NCBI GenBank assembly: GCA_021202205.1
Contig: JAJQDJ010000272.1
Span: 1 to 19,830 of the forward strand
Direction: 5' to 3'
Source of the DNA: Erysipelotrichaceae bacterium
GTDB taxonomy: Bacteria; Bacillota_I; Bacilli_A; Erysipelotrichales; Coprobacillaceae
DNA: 19,830 nt
This document shows positions 7,393-15,340 of this stretch, one piece after another; position 1 is the stretch's first letter; each line of letters starts with the position of its first letter. The position numbers and the translations under genes were made by a program. The notes beneath the pieces were generated by a model. The model was not told the origin of the DNA. It saw nothing but the letters and a program-made list of their open reading frames with translations, and searched no databases.

Positions 7393-7614
7393 CTACTTAT
7401 GTCTAAATGTAATGCGCCCACGTGTTAAATCATATGGTGAAATTTCAACAGTTACCCTATCACCTGGTAAAATGCGAATGTAATTCATACGGATTTTACC
7501 AGAAACGTGAGCCAATATAACTGCACCATTTTCCAACTGTACATTGAACATAGCATTAGGTAATGTTTCAAGGACAGTTGCTTCTACTTCTATAACATCA
7601 TCTTTTTTTGGCAT
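7393..7614 (-). CDS. infA: Translation initiation factor IF-1
   Basis: IF1 is a single OB-fold (S1-like) protein that occupies the A site of the 30S subunit during initiation and works with IF2 and IF3. The 73-residue product shows the family path: DVIEVEATVLETLPNAMFNVQLENG, then HVSGKIRMNYIRILPGDRVTVEISPYDLTRGRITFR. It is about one residue longer at the start than the usual 71-72 residue form (MPKKDD rather than MAKED). It lies between map and rpmJ, the usual Bacillota order. Confidence 0.98.
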   Translation of the reverse strand: MPKKDDVIEVEATVLETLPNAMFNVQLENGAVILAHVSGKIRMNYIRILPGDRVTVEISPYDLTRGRITFRHK

Positions 7615-7632
7615 TGAATGAAAACTCCCCTT

Positions 7633-8382
7633 TTAATTTTGTTTTGTCATAATCTCATAACCATTTTGAGTAATAACAATTGTATGTTCATAATGAGCTG
7701 CCAAGCTTCTATCTTTTGTAACAACAGTCCAACCATCACTTAAGGTTTCAGTTTCGCAACTTCCTAAATGTGCCATTGGTTCAATCGCTAAAGCCATTCC
7801 AACTTTTAATCGTGGTCCTTTACCAGCCGCACCATAATTTGGAACAGTTGGGTCTTCATGAACCTGTTGCCCAATTCCATGACCTGTGTAATCACGAGGA
7901 GTTGAATAACCATTGTCCTCTAAATAAACTTGTACAGCATGAGATATATCGGATAAACGATTGCCTGGTTTAACCATAGCTAAACCTGCATATAATGCTT
8001 CTTCAGTTACCTTCATAAGTCTTTGTGCTTCACTACTTACATTTCCAACTGCATACGTCCAAGCACTATCACCATGATAACCTTTAAAGCAAGCACCAAC
8101 ATCAACTGAAATAATATCACCATCTTTTAATGTTTTATCTCCAGGAATTCCATGAACAACTTCTTCATTAATAGATGTACATACTGCCCCAGGAAATCCA
8201 TAGAGATTCAAGAAAGAAGGTGTACAACCTTGATCACGTATAATCTTTTCACAAAATTCACTAATTTCTTTTGTTGTAACACCAGGTTGTATATAATCTC
8301 TAAGTTTTTCATGAACGAGTCCAACAACACGTCCAGCTTCCCTCATTAGTTCAATTTCACGTTGATCCTTCGTGACAATCAT
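7633..8382 (-). CDS. map: Methionine aminopeptidase, type I
   Basis: Map removes the N-terminal methionine from nascent cytoplasmic proteins when the second residue is small. The 249-residue pita-bread enzyme retains all five metal ligands: Asp94 (SVDVG), Asp105 (HGDSA), His168 (TGHGIG), Glu201 (AIEPM) and Glu232 (YEHT). His77 in EVVHGIP is the conserved substrate-binding histidine. The start at 8382 shares a base with the adk stop (TAATG) and has GGAGG 7 nt upstream. An in-frame ATG at 8400 inside adk gives no homologous residues and is not used. Coupled translation with adk is likely. Confidence 0.98.
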   Translation of the reverse strand: MIVTKDQREIELMREAGRVVGLVHEKLRDYIQPGVTTKEISEFCEKIIRDQGCTPSFLNLYGFPGAVCTSINEEVVHGIPGDKTLKDGDIISVDVGACFKGYHGDSAWTYAVGNVSSEAQRLMKVTEEALYAGLAMVKPGNRLSDISHAVQVYLEDNGYSTPRDYTGHGIGQQVHEDPTVPNYGAAGKGPRLKVGMALAIEPMAHLGSCETETLSDGWTVVTKDRSLAAHYEHTIVITQNGYEIMTKQN

Positions 8383-9029
8383 TATTTTTCCTCCAGGCAT
8401 TTTTCAATGTCTTTGAAGACGTCATCCATAGATTGGTCACCATCAACATTAATAAGTTGTCCTTTCACTGTATAATAATCAATCAAAGGTTTTGTTTGCT
8501 CATCATACGTATTTAATCTTACTTGAACAGCTTCTTCGCTTTCATCTTCTCTTTGATATAATTCACCACCACAATTATCACAGATACCTTCTGTTTTTGG
8601 TGGATTATAAACAATATGGAATGTTGAACCACATTGTTTGCAAGTTCTTCTGCCAGATAATCTAGCAATTAATTTATCGGTAGGAATATCTAAATTAATA
8701 ACAGCGTCTATTGTAAAATTCAATTCTTCTGCCATATTCACTAACTCATCAGCTTGTTGAATAGATCTAGGAAATCCATCTAAAATAAAGCCATTTTCAA
8801 AAGTATTTTCACTTATATATTCCTTTACCATTTGAATAGTAACTTCATCTGGTACAAGAAGCCCCTTCTGCATAAATCCTTGAGCAGTAACACCTAAAGG
8901 CGTTTGTTCACGTAAAGCTTTTCTAAATAAGTCTCCAGTTGATATTTGTACCAAGCCATACTTTTCTACTAATCTCGCAGCTTGAGTCCCCTTACCAGCT
9001 CCAGGAGGCCCCATTAAAATAATGTTCAT
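8382..9029 (-). CDS. adk: Adenylate kinase (zinc-lid form)
   Basis: Adk interconverts ATP plus AMP and two ADP in the cytoplasm, setting the adenylate balance. The 215-residue protein has the P-loop GPPGAGKGT at residues 7-15, the AMP-binding STGDLFR at 30-36 and the DGFPR motif at 84-88. The lid domain holds four cysteines (130, 133, 150, 153), two CxxC pairs that bind structural zinc in Gram-positive and thermophile enzymes; Escherichia coli lacks them. It lies between secY and map, the standard spc-end arrangement, 19 nt after secY and overlapping map by 1 nt. Confidence 0.99.
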   Translation of the reverse strand: MNIILMGPPGAGKGTQAARLVEKYGLVQISTGDLFRKALREQTPLGVTAQGFMQKGLLVPDEVTIQMVKEYISENTFENGFILDGFPRSIQQADELVNMAEELNFTIDAVINLDIPTDKLIARLSGRRTCKQCGSTFHIVYNPPKTEGICDNCGGELYQREDESEEAVQVRLNTYDEQTKPLIDYYTVKGQLINVDGDQSMDDVFKDIEKCLEEK

Positions 9030-9048
9030 AATTTACACTCCCTGTTTA

Positions 9049-10350
9049 CTATTTTCTTATATAACCATGATACTCTTTACGAGTAACAAGAGTTTTAATT
9101 TGTTTTGTTGTTTCCAACGCAACCCCTGTAATGATAATTAACCCAGTACCACCTAATGAGATTGAAGCATCTTCTGTTAACTCCCATACAACTGGAGTAA
9201 TAATTGGAATTGCTGCAATAATCACCAAGAATAAAGCACCACATACAGTAACTCTATTTAATACACGACTGATATAATTTTGTGTATCCTTACCTGTTCT
9301 TACACCAGGAATTGAACCACCATTTTTCTTTAAATCATCTGATATCTTTTCAGCATCAATCTGTAAGTTTGAATAGAAGAATGCAAACAAGATAATCATA
9401 ATAATATATAAGCAAAATCCTACTGGTTCTTGATAATTCAATATTGTATCAATCATTTCAGTAATATCATTTGATTCCATAAAACTGATAATAGTTCTTG
9501 GTGCAGCTAATACTGAAGCTGCAAAGATGACAGGTAACACACCTGAACTATTGATTTTAATTGGCATATGAGTTTGTTCTCTTGTACGCATGACTGTATT
9601 AGAACTTGAAGCATAGATGATTGGAATCTTTCTTGTCGCTCCTTCATTAAATACAACAAATATAACAATTGCTAAATATACAATTACAAACAAGACAAAC
9701 CATAATATACCTAAAATCATTGTTGTAGTTCCATCATCAAACGATACTAATGTATTAAATGTACTAATAAAATTTTGTGGTAAGTTTGAAACAATACCTG
9801 TAAAAATCAGCAATGATGTACCATTACCAACACCTTTTTCCGTTATTTGGTCACCAATCCACATTGCTAACATACTTCCAGCTACCATAACCAAAACAAC
9901 ATAAGCATAATTCATCCATGATGATGATTCAAGTATTCCATAACCTTTATCAAATGCATATGTTAATGATGTTCCTTGAATGATAGCTAAGACTAATGTT
10001 ACATATCTTGTAACTTTATCTTTTTTCTTTTTACCTGTATTCCCTTCTTTTTGCCATTGCGTCAAGATAGGAATAACATCCATTGATAATAATTCAATGA
10101 TAATTGATGCAGTGATATAAGGTGAAACCCCCAATGAAAACAACGAGAATTGTTCCAACATACCACCACCGAGCATACTAATGATACCTAAAATGCCACT
10201 GCTAGAAGTACTGGAACTTATAACATCAGCATCAATCCCTGGAACGGTAACAGCCGCTCCTAAACGGAATACAAATAGCATACCTAATGTAAAAACGATT
10301 CTTTGACGTAGTTCCCCTTTTTTTAAAACAGTTCTAAAAAAGTCTAACAT
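9049..10350 (-). CDS. secY: Preprotein translocase subunit SecY
   Basis: SecY is the channel of the Sec translocase, passing unfolded proteins across or into the membrane with SecE and SecG. The 433-residue protein has ten hydrophobic segments. Landmarks are the plug region around residues 53-66 (GILGIISMLGGGML), PYITASIIIELL at 77-88, the EKGVGNGTSLLIF segment at 171-183, and the cytoplasmic loop IPGVRTGKDTQNYI at 347-360 involved in SecA and ribosome contact. The ATG at 10350 comes 1 nt after the rplO stop, with the AGGTGA ribosome site lying inside rplO, so translation is likely coupled. Confidence 0.99.
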   Translation of the reverse strand: MLDFFRTVLKKGELRQRIVFTLGMLFVFRLGAAVTVPGIDADVISSSTSSSGILGIISMLGGGMLEQFSLFSLGVSPYITASIIIELLSMDVIPILTQWQKEGNTGKKKKDKVTRYVTLVLAIIQGTSLTYAFDKGYGILESSSWMNYAYVVLVMVAGSMLAMWIGDQITEKGVGNGTSLLIFTGIVSNLPQNFISTFNTLVSFDDGTTTMILGILWFVLFVIVYLAIVIFVVFNEGATRKIPIIYASSSNTVMRTREQTHMPIKINSSGVLPVIFAASVLAAPRTIISFMESNDITEMIDTILNYQEPVGFCLYIIMIILFAFFYSNLQIDAEKISDDLKKNGGSIPGVRTGKDTQNYISRVLNRVTVCGALFLVIIAAIPIITPVVWELTEDASISLGGTGLIIITGVALETTKQIKTLVTRKEYHGYIRK

Positions 10351-10351
10351 C

Positions 10352-10792
10352 TTAAATCACCTCAGTTGTTCCACCTGCAGCCTCTATTGCAGCAACAGCT
10401 GATTTAGAGAATTTTTTAGCTTTAACAGTTAAGGCAACATTTAATTCACCATTTCCAAGAACTTTTAAGCCATCCAATTCTTTTTTGATTAAACCACATT
10501 CCTTTAATGTAGCCAAATCTACCACACTACCTGCTTCAAATCTATTTAAATCTTCAATATTAACGATTGCATATTCAATTCTGTTAACATTGGTGAAACC
10601 ACGTTTTGGAAGACGCATAAATAATGGTGTTTGTCCACCTTCAAATCCTGGTTTCTTTCCTCCACCAGATCTTGAATTTTGACCTTTTTGTCCTCTACCA
10701 GATGTCTTACCATGACTAGAACCTGTCCCACGACCAACGCGTTTTCTAGCTTTGCGTGCACCTTCTGTGTATTGTAAATCATGTAACTTCAT
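10352..10792 (-). CDS. rplO: 50S ribosomal protein L15
   Basis: L15 is a core large-subunit protein with a long glycine- and arginine-rich N-terminal extension threading through 23S rRNA. The 146-residue product shows this as MKLHDLQYTEGARKARKRVGRGTGSSHGKTSGRGQKGQNSR-type sequence over about residues 1-45, then GFEGGQTPLFMRLPKRGF and the globular C-terminal domain. Length is typical. It follows rpmD by 11 nt, and its last codons contain the ribosome site of secY. Confidence 0.99.
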   Translation of the reverse strand: MKLHDLQYTEGARKARKRVGRGTGSSHGKTSGRGQKGQNSRSGGGKKPGFEGGQTPLFMRLPKRGFTNVNRIEYAIVNIEDLNRFEAGSVVDLATLKECGLIKKELDGLKVLGNGELNVALTVKAKKFSKSAVAAIEAAGGTTEVI

Positions 10793-10803
10793 GTTTACAC
10801 CTC

Positions 10804-10992
10804 CTATTTCACTTCTTCTACTGTTACCAAATGTGCAACAGTCTTAATCATACCTTGAATACTTTCATTGTTGAATTTTTCAACAGATTTATTCATTTTT
10901 GTTAAACCTAACGCTTTAAGAGTTGCCTTTTGATTCTTCTTTGCACCAATAGGGCTTTTTGTTAGCGTAATGATAACTTTATTGTCTGCCAT
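10804..10992 (-). CDS. rpmD: 50S ribosomal protein L30
   Basis: L30 is a small large-subunit protein of about 60 residues; this one is 62. Typical elements are KVIITLTKSPIGAKKNQKATLKALGL near the start and the GMIKTVAHLVTVEEV C-terminal helix and strand. Presence of rpmD is informative because some reduced genomes lack it. It lies between rpsE and rplO with 13 and 11 nt gaps, as in the standard spc order. Confidence 0.97.
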   Translation of the reverse strand: MADNKVIITLTKSPIGAKKNQKATLKALGLTKMNKSVEKFNNESIQGMIKTVAHLVTVEEVK

Positions 10993-11005
10993 TTCTTACG
11001 CCCTC

Positions 11006-11569
11006 CTATCCGTAAATTTCTTCAACTGTTTTATCTCTTAACTCAGCTACTTGTTGAGCAGTTTTGAGAGATTTTAATCCTTCCATTGTAGCACGAACCA
11101 TGTTGATCTTTGTTCTTGAACCTAATGATTTAGATAAGATATCAGTATATCCAGCCAATTCAACTACGGCACGAACAGGACCACCAGCAATAATTCCAGT
11201 ACCTTCACTGGCAGGTTTTAAATAAACATGACCTGAACCATAAATACCATTAACATCATGAGGAATTGTTCCATGAAGAATAGGTACATTAATAATGTTT
11301 TTCTTAGCTGCATCAGATGCTTTTCTAATTGCATCAGGTACTTCATTAGCTTTACCTGTTCCGAATCCAACTCGTCCTTTTTTATCACCAACAACAACTA
11401 AAGCAGCAAAACGCATTTTACGTCCACCTTTAACAACTTTAGTAACACGGTTAATAGTAACTACACGTTCTTCAAATTCTTTTTCTACTCTAGGTTTTCT
11501 TCTTCTCTGATTTCTTTTACCAGAATTTTTTCTAAAACCTTTATTATCTCTTGGTTTACGTTGATCCAT
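11006..11569 (-). CDS. rpsE: 30S ribosomal protein S5 with a long basic N-terminus
   Basis: S5 lies at the mRNA entry side of the 30S subunit, contributes to decoding accuracy and mRNA unwinding, and is where spectinomycin resistance mutations arise. The 187-residue protein has the dsRNA-binding-like N domain (ERVVTINRVTKVVKGGRKMRFAALVVVGD at about 34-62, then GFGTGKANEVPDAIRKA) and the C domain (PASEGTGIIAGGPVRAVVELAG). Residues 1-30 are an Arg/Lys-rich extension, making it about 20 residues longer than the Bacillus protein. The ATG at 11569 is supported by GGAGGTTAAGTA directly upstream, so the extension appears real. Confidence 0.98.
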   Translation of the reverse strand: MDQRKPRDNKGFRKNSGKRNQRRRKPRVEKEFEERVVTINRVTKVVKGGRKMRFAALVVVGDKKGRVGFGTGKANEVPDAIRKASDAAKKNIINVPILHGTIPHDVNGIYGSGHVYLKPASEGTGIIAGGPVRAVVELAGYTDILSKSLGSRTKINMVRATMEGLKSLKTAQQVAELRDKTVEEIYG

Positions 11570-11582
11570 TACTTAACCTCCA

Positions 11583-11939
11583 TTAGAATTTTAATCCAGC
11601 TTCTCTAGCAGCTTCAGCTAGTGCTTTTACACGACCATGATAGATATATCCACCACGATCAAATACAACATTTTCAATATTTTTTGCGATAGCTCTTTTT
11701 GCAAGTTCTTCTCCAACTTGTTTAGCAGCTTCAACATTTCCACCGTTAGCAAGTTTCATATCAACTGATGAACAAGATACCAAAGTTGTACATTTTGTAT
11801 CATCAATAATTTGAGCATGGATATGAGAGCTTGAACGGAATACATTTAAACGTGGACGTTCACTAGTACCACTAACCTTCAAGCGTACTCTAGCATGACG
11901 TTTTTTACGTAAATCGTTTCTTGACATAGTTTTAGCCAT
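11583..11939 (-). CDS. rplR: 50S ribosomal protein L18
   Basis: L18 binds 5S rRNA with L5 and anchors it in the central protuberance of the large subunit. The 118-residue protein has a basic N-terminal tail (SRNDLRKKRHARVRLKVSG) and the conserved RPRLNVFRSSSHIHAQIIDD core, then FDRGGYIYHGRVKALAEAAREAGL at the C-terminus. These are standard, and length is normal for bacteria. It lies 28 nt after rplF and 13 nt before rpsE. Confidence 0.99.
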   Translation of the reverse strand: MAKTMSRNDLRKKRHARVRLKVSGTSERPRLNVFRSSSHIHAQIIDDTKCTTLVSCSSVDMKLANGGNVEAAKQVGEELAKRAIAKNIENVVFDRGGYIYHGRVKALAEAAREAGLKF

Positions 11940-11967
11940 GATTAATAGCTCCTTCCTTATTTATTAA

Positions 11968-12513
11968 CTACTTCTTACCAGCAGTTTTACCTTCTTTTCT
12001 GATAATTCTTTCATTAGCATATTTAATACCTTTACCTTTGTAAGGTTCAGGTTTTTTCACAGCTCTGATTCTAGCTGCAATTTCACCTACACGTTCTTTA
12101 GAAATACCAGAAACTTTAATTTTTGTTTGATTAGGTGTTTCAATTTTTACGCCTTCTTCACCCTCAATTTCTACTTGATGAGAGAATCCAACATTTAAGA
12201 CTAATTTATCGCCTTTCATTTGAGCACGATAACCAATACCAACAATTTCTAATGTTTTTTCATAACCATTATGTACACCTTCGATCATATTTGCTAATAA
12301 TGCACGAGTTGTACCATGTAATTGTTTTACTGACTTTTGTTCGCTAGTTCTACTTACTTTTATTTCATTACCATCTAAATCAATATTGATTAATGGTGAA
12401 AATTGTCTAACTAAAGTCCCTTTTGATCCTGTTACTGTAACTGTATTGTCATCTGCAATATCAACTTTTACACCTTCAGGAACAATGATAATCTTATTAC
12501 CGACACGAGACAT
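11968..12513 (-). CDS. rplF: 50S ribosomal protein L6
   Basis: L6 sits at the base of the L7/L12 stalk near the sarcin-ricin loop and the factor-binding site. The 181-residue protein contains two related domains: the first opens MSRVGNKIIIVPEGVKV, the second has the signature PEPYKGKGIKYANE followed by a basic tail ending GKTAGKK. The ATG at 12513 is the homologous start and has GGAGGTG 7 nt upstream; an upstream in-frame GTG at 12522 lies within the ribosome site and is rejected. Confidence 0.99.
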   Translation of the reverse strand: MSRVGNKIIIVPEGVKVDIADDNTVTVTGSKGTLVRQFSPLINIDLDGNEIKVSRTSEQKSVKQLHGTTRALLANMIEGVHNGYEKTLEIVGIGYRAQMKGDKLVLNVGFSHQVEIEGEEGVKIETPNQTKIKVSGISKERVGEIAARIRAVKKPEPYKGKGIKYANERIIRKEGKTAGKK

Positions 12514-12540
12514 CAGTAACACCTCCGCTTTCTATAATTT

Positions 12541-12933
12541 TTACCAAACGTATGCTAATACTTCTCCACCGATATGTTTAGCTCTTGCTTCCTTATCGGT
12601 CATTAACCCTTGAGAAGTAGATAAAATAACGATTCCTAAACCATTTAATACCTTAGGGATTTCATCTACTTTAGCATATTGACGAAGCCCAGGTTTAGAG
12701 ACTCTCTTTAATCCAGAAATAACTCTGTCATTTCCTTTATATTTTAATGTGATAACGATATTTTTAATAACGCCTTCACCTTCAATTCTATAATCTTTAA
12801 TAAATCCTTCTTTTTTCAAAATTTCAGCTAATTCTACTTTTAATTTTGAATGTGGAATAGCAACTTCTTCATGACGTTGTTGATTCGCATTACGAATTCT
12901 AGTTAACATATCTGCAATTGGATCTGTTACCAT
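12541..12933 (-). CDS. rpsH: 30S ribosomal protein S8
   Basis: S8 binds the central domain of 16S rRNA and in Escherichia coli also represses the spc operon by binding its mRNA near rplE. The 130-residue protein begins VTDPIADMLTRIRNANQ and ends with the highly conserved STSQGLMTDKEARAKHIGGEVLAYVW signature. Both domains are intact. I did not identify an obvious mimic of the 16S helix 21 site by eye in the adjacent rplX-rplE region. It sits between rpsN and rplF as expected. Confidence 0.99.
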   Translation of the reverse strand: MVTDPIADMLTRIRNANQQRHEEVAIPHSKLKVELAEILKKEGFIKDYRIEGEGVIKNIVITLKYKGNDRVISGLKRVSKPGLRQYAKVDEIPKVLNGLGIVILSTSQGLMTDKEARAKHIGGEVLAYVW

Positions 12934-12959
12934 TACAGTGTCCTCCTTCCTTATGGATT

Positions 12960-13145
12960 TTACCAGCTTGATTTTTTAACTCCAGGAATTTCACCTTTAT
13001 AAGCTAATTCTCTGAAGCAAATACGGCATAATTTAAACTTGCTCATAACAGCATGTGGACGTCCACAACGTTCGCATCTTGTATATTCACGAACTTTGTA
13101 CTTTTGAGGACGACTTGCTTTAACTTTCATTGATGTTTTAGCCAT
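12960..13145 (-). CDS. rpsN: 30S ribosomal protein S14, zinc-binding type
   Basis: S14 helps assemble the 30S head. The 61-residue protein is the short zinc-dependent (type Z) form, with CxxC pairs at Cys24/Cys27 and Cys40/Cys43 (ERCGRP and CRICFREL) and the C-terminal GEIPGVKKSSW. Long zinc-free S14 proteins are about 89-100 residues; when a genome has both, the zinc-free copy is often induced by zinc limitation. Whether this genome has a second copy cannot be seen here. It follows rplE by 15 nt. Confidence 0.99.
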   Translation of the reverse strand: MAKTSMKVKASRPQKYKVREYTRCERCGRPHAVMSKFKLCRICFRELAYKGEIPGVKKSSW

Positions 13146-13160
13146 TAATTAAAGTCCTCC

Positions 13161-13700
13161 TTATTTATGGAAAGGCATTCCTAATTCTGTCAAAAGTGCT
13201 TTTCCTTCTTCATCACTCTTAGCAGTTGTTACGAATACGATATCCATTCCTCTTAATTTATTTACTTTATCGAAATTGATTTCAGGGAAAATTAATTGTT
13301 CTTTAACACCTAATGTATAATTTCCTCTACCATCAAATGAATTCTTTGGTACGCCTCTAAAATCTCTTACACGAGGTAAAGAGATATTAAATAACTTATC
13401 CATGAAATCATACATTCTTTCACCACGTAAAGTTACTTTACATCCAATAGCCATGCCTTCACGTAATTTAAATCCTGCAATTGATTTCTTAGCTTTTGTA
13501 ATGACAGGTTTTTGTCCTGAAATAAGTGTTAATTCTTCAACAGCTTCATCTAATAATTTAGAATTATTAACTGCATCACCAACACCAATATTGATAACAA
13601 CTTTTTCAACACTTGGTACTTGCATTACAGAACTATAATTAAATTTATCCATTAATGATTTTTGAATTTCATTTGTATAACGTTCTTTTAGTCGGTTCAT
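13161..13700 (-). CDS. rplE: 50S ribosomal protein L5
   Basis: L5 binds 5S rRNA and contacts P-site tRNA and the 30S head through the central protuberance. The 179-residue protein shows NRLKERYTNEIQKSLM at its start, then PSVEKVVINIGVGDAVNN, GQKPVITKAKKSIAGFKLREG, and LPRVRDFRGVPKNSFDGRGNYTLGVKEQLIFPEI, the L5 signature region. Full length and unremarkable. It lies 18 nt after rplX and 15 nt before rpsN, the typical spc-operon order rplN-rplX-rplE-rpsN-rpsH. Confidence 0.99.
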   Translation of the reverse strand: MNRLKERYTNEIQKSLMDKFNYSSVMQVPSVEKVVINIGVGDAVNNSKLLDEAVEELTLISGQKPVITKAKKSIAGFKLREGMAIGCKVTLRGERMYDFMDKLFNISLPRVRDFRGVPKNSFDGRGNYTLGVKEQLIFPEINFDKVNKLRGMDIVFVTTAKSDEEGKALLTELGMPFHK

Positions 13701-13718
13701 TATTTAACCTCCTTCCAA

Positions 13719-14045
13719 TTACTTCTTTTTCTTCTTGTCAATTGCTTGACCAGTTTTTTTGTTAATGCGGTATTTCTTCCCCTCTTCATCAAAAGCATAA
13801 CCAATTTTAACAGGAGCTTTTGCTTTAGAATCATAATAAGCAACATTAGAAATAGCTAATGGAGCTTCTCTTTGAATAATACCACCTTCCGGATCCATTT
13901 GTGTAGGCTTGATATGCTTTGTTACCATATTAACACCTTCAACAATGACTCTATTTTCTTTTCTCAAGATTTGAACAATTTCACCTGTTCTACCTTTATC
14001 TTTACCAGCAATTACGATTACTGTATCACCAACACGTAATTTCAT
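13719..14045 (-). CDS. rplX: 50S ribosomal protein L24
   Basis: L24 is an early assembly initiator of the large subunit, binding the 5' end of 23S rRNA near the tunnel exit. The 108-residue protein has a KOW motif near its start (GDTVIVIAGKDKGRTGEIVQ, about residues 6-25) followed by VIVEGVNMVTKHIKPTQ and GGIIQREAPLAISNVAYYD. The tail ends in a run of lysines (DKKKKK). It is 14 nt after rplN. Confidence 0.99.
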   Translation of the reverse strand: MKLRVGDTVIVIAGKDKGRTGEIVQILRKENRVIVEGVNMVTKHIKPTQMDPEGGIIQREAPLAISNVAYYDSKAKAPVKIGYAFDEEGKKYRINKKTGQAIDKKKKK

Positions 14046-14059
14046 CTTCTCGTCTCCTC

Positions 14060-14428
14060 CTATAATACCTCAGGAGCTAATGATACGATTTTCATGAAAT
14101 CTGCATCTCTTAACTCTCTAGCTACCGGTCCAAAGATACGTGTTCCTCTAGGTGAATTATCATCTTTAATCAAGACACAAGCATTATCATCAAATTTAAT
14201 ATAAGAACCGTTATCACGACGTACTCCATATTTTGTTCTAACGATAACTGCTTTTACGACATCACCTTTTTTAACTGTACCACCTGGAGTGGCTTGTTTC
14301 ACTGTAACAACAACAATGTCACCGATGCTACTTGTTTTTCTATTTGAACCACCAAGGTTTCTAATAACTAGTACTTCTTTTGCTCCTGTATTGTCAGCAA
14401 CTTTTAATCTGGTTTCATTTTGGATCAT
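14060..14428 (-). CDS. rplN: 50S ribosomal protein L14
   Basis: L14 sits at the subunit interface, forms bridges with 16S rRNA and is the binding partner of the silencing factor RsfS. The 122-residue protein, a very conserved five-strand barrel, begins MIQNETRLKVADNTGAKEV and includes GDIVVVTVKQATPGGTVKKGDVVKAVIVRTK, DDNACVLIKDDNSPRGTRIFGPVARELRD and a C-terminal FMKIVSLAPEVL. Nothing is unusual. It opens the spc segment, 28 nt after rpsQ, with no promoter or terminator that I can see between the segments. Confidence 0.99.
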   Translation of the reverse strand: MIQNETRLKVADNTGAKEVLVIRNLGGSNRKTSSIGDIVVVTVKQATPGGTVKKGDVVKAVIVRTKYGVRRDNGSYIKFDDNACVLIKDDNSPRGTRIFGPVARELRDADFMKIVSLAPEVL

Positions 14429-14456
14429 TGAAGTGACCTCCTTTCAGATTTTAAAA

Positions 14457-14717
14457 TTAAACTATTTCAGCTTTTTTAACAATTTCTACTAAACGGAAAC
14501 GTTTAGTTGCTGATAATGGACGTGTTGCCATAATTTTAACAACATCACCATCTCTAGCAATATTTTCTTCATCATGAGCCTTAAACTTTTTAGAAGATTT
14601 AACACGTTTTCCGTATAATTTATGTTTAACATCAGATTCTACTAAAACAGTGATTGTTTTATCCATTTTTGTAGAAACAACTGTACCTGTATAAACTTTA
14701 CGACTATTTCTATCCAT
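14457..14717 (-). CDS. rpsQ: 30S ribosomal protein S17
   Basis: S17 is a primary 16S rRNA-binding protein of the 30S body with an OB fold. The 86-residue product carries KVYTGTVVSTKMDKTITVLVES, then HKLYGKRVKSSKKFKAHDEEN and the GDVVKIMATRPLSATKRFRLVEIV C-terminal signature. Length and motifs are typical. It lies 13 nt after rpmC and is the last gene of the classical S10 segment; transcription appears to continue into rplN. Confidence 0.99.
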   Translation of the reverse strand: MDRNSRKVYTGTVVSTKMDKTITVLVESDVKHKLYGKRVKSSKKFKAHDEENIARDGDVVKIMATRPLSATKRFRLVEIVKKAEIV

Positions 14718-14730
14718 ACTTATCTCCTTT

Positions 14731-14925
14731 CTATGCGTTTAATTCTCTTTCTTTAATAATTGTTTTAATACGAGCAATATTCTTTCTTACTGTACGAATA
14801 CGAGCAGTATTTTCTAATTGCCCTGTAGCTTGTTGGAATCTCAAGCTAAATAACTCTTTTTTATATTCTTCTACTTTTTCAAGTAATTCTGAAGTTTCTA
14901 ATTCTCTAATTTCCTGAGCTGTCAC
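14731..14925 (-). CDS. rpmC: 50S ribosomal protein L29 (GTG start)
   Basis: L29 is a two-helix protein beside the tunnel exit and, with L23, forms the docking platform for trigger factor and SRP. The 64-residue product shows the family core LFSLRFQQATGQLENTARIR and KNIARIKTIIKEREL. The start is GTG at 14923-14925, the only non-ATG start I assign in this window. It is supported by GAGGTGA upstream and by matching the homologous N-terminus (TAQEIREL). The GTG comes 2 nt after the rplP stop, so the ribosome site lies inside rplP. Confidence 0.97.
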   Translation of the reverse strand: MTAQEIRELETSELLEKVEEYKKELFSLRFQQATGQLENTARIRTVRKNIARIKTIIKERELNA

Positions 14926-14927
14926 AA

Positions 14928-15338
14928 TTACTCACCTCTTCCAATAATCTTACATTTGATTGGTAACTTATGAGATGCAAGTCTTAAAGCTTCTCTTGCT
15001 ACTTCTTCCTCGACACCAGCAACCTCAAACATAACACGGCCTTCTTTAACAACTGCTACCCATTCTTCTGGAGAACCTTTACCAGATCCCATACGAACTT
15101 CTAGAGGTTTCTTTGTTTTTGCTAAATGAGGGAAAATTCTAATCCATACTTGCCCACCACGTTTCATATAACGATTCATGGCAACACGAGCAGCTTCGAT
15201 TTGTCTTGAAGTAATCCAAGCACCTTCTTGAGCAACTAATCCGTATTCACCAAAAGAAACTTTTGTCCCTCTTGTAGCTTTACCTTCATATTTAACTCTA
15301 TGAGGTCTTCTATATTTTGTTCTTTTAGGCATTAACAT
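14928..15338 (-). CDS. rplP: 50S ribosomal protein L16
   Basis: L16 lies near the peptidyl-transferase centre and the A-site tRNA elbow and is needed late in large-subunit assembly; orthosomycin resistance maps to it in other bacteria. The 136-residue protein begins MLMPKRTKYRRPHR, equivalent to the usual MLLPKRVKYRR, and includes WITSRQIEAARVAMNRYMKRGGQVWIRIFPH and RMGSGKGSPEEWVAVVKEGRVMFEV. Two ATGs are possible. The one at 15338 is preferred because it matches homologues and has AGGAG about 10 nt upstream; the ATG at 15332 would be too far from that site. It begins 2 nt after rpsC. Confidence 0.98.
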   Translation of the reverse strand: MLMPKRTKYRRPHRVKYEGKATRGTKVSFGEYGLVAQEGAWITSRQIEAARVAMNRYMKRGGQVWIRIFPHLAKTKKPLEVRMGSGKGSPEEWVAVVKEGRVMFEVAGVEEEVAREALRLASHKLPIKCKIIGRGE

Positions 15339-15340
15339 GA

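Noticed and set aside
8382..8400. Upstream ATG for map at 8400
   Set aside because: It lies inside adk, adds MPGGKI with no family match, and the GGAGG is correctly spaced for the ATG at 8382.
10546..10782. Frame-shifted 78-codon ORF inside rplO
   Set aside because: It lies in another frame of the well-supported L15 gene, has no plausible ribosome site or family motif, and reflects the biased codon use of the host gene.
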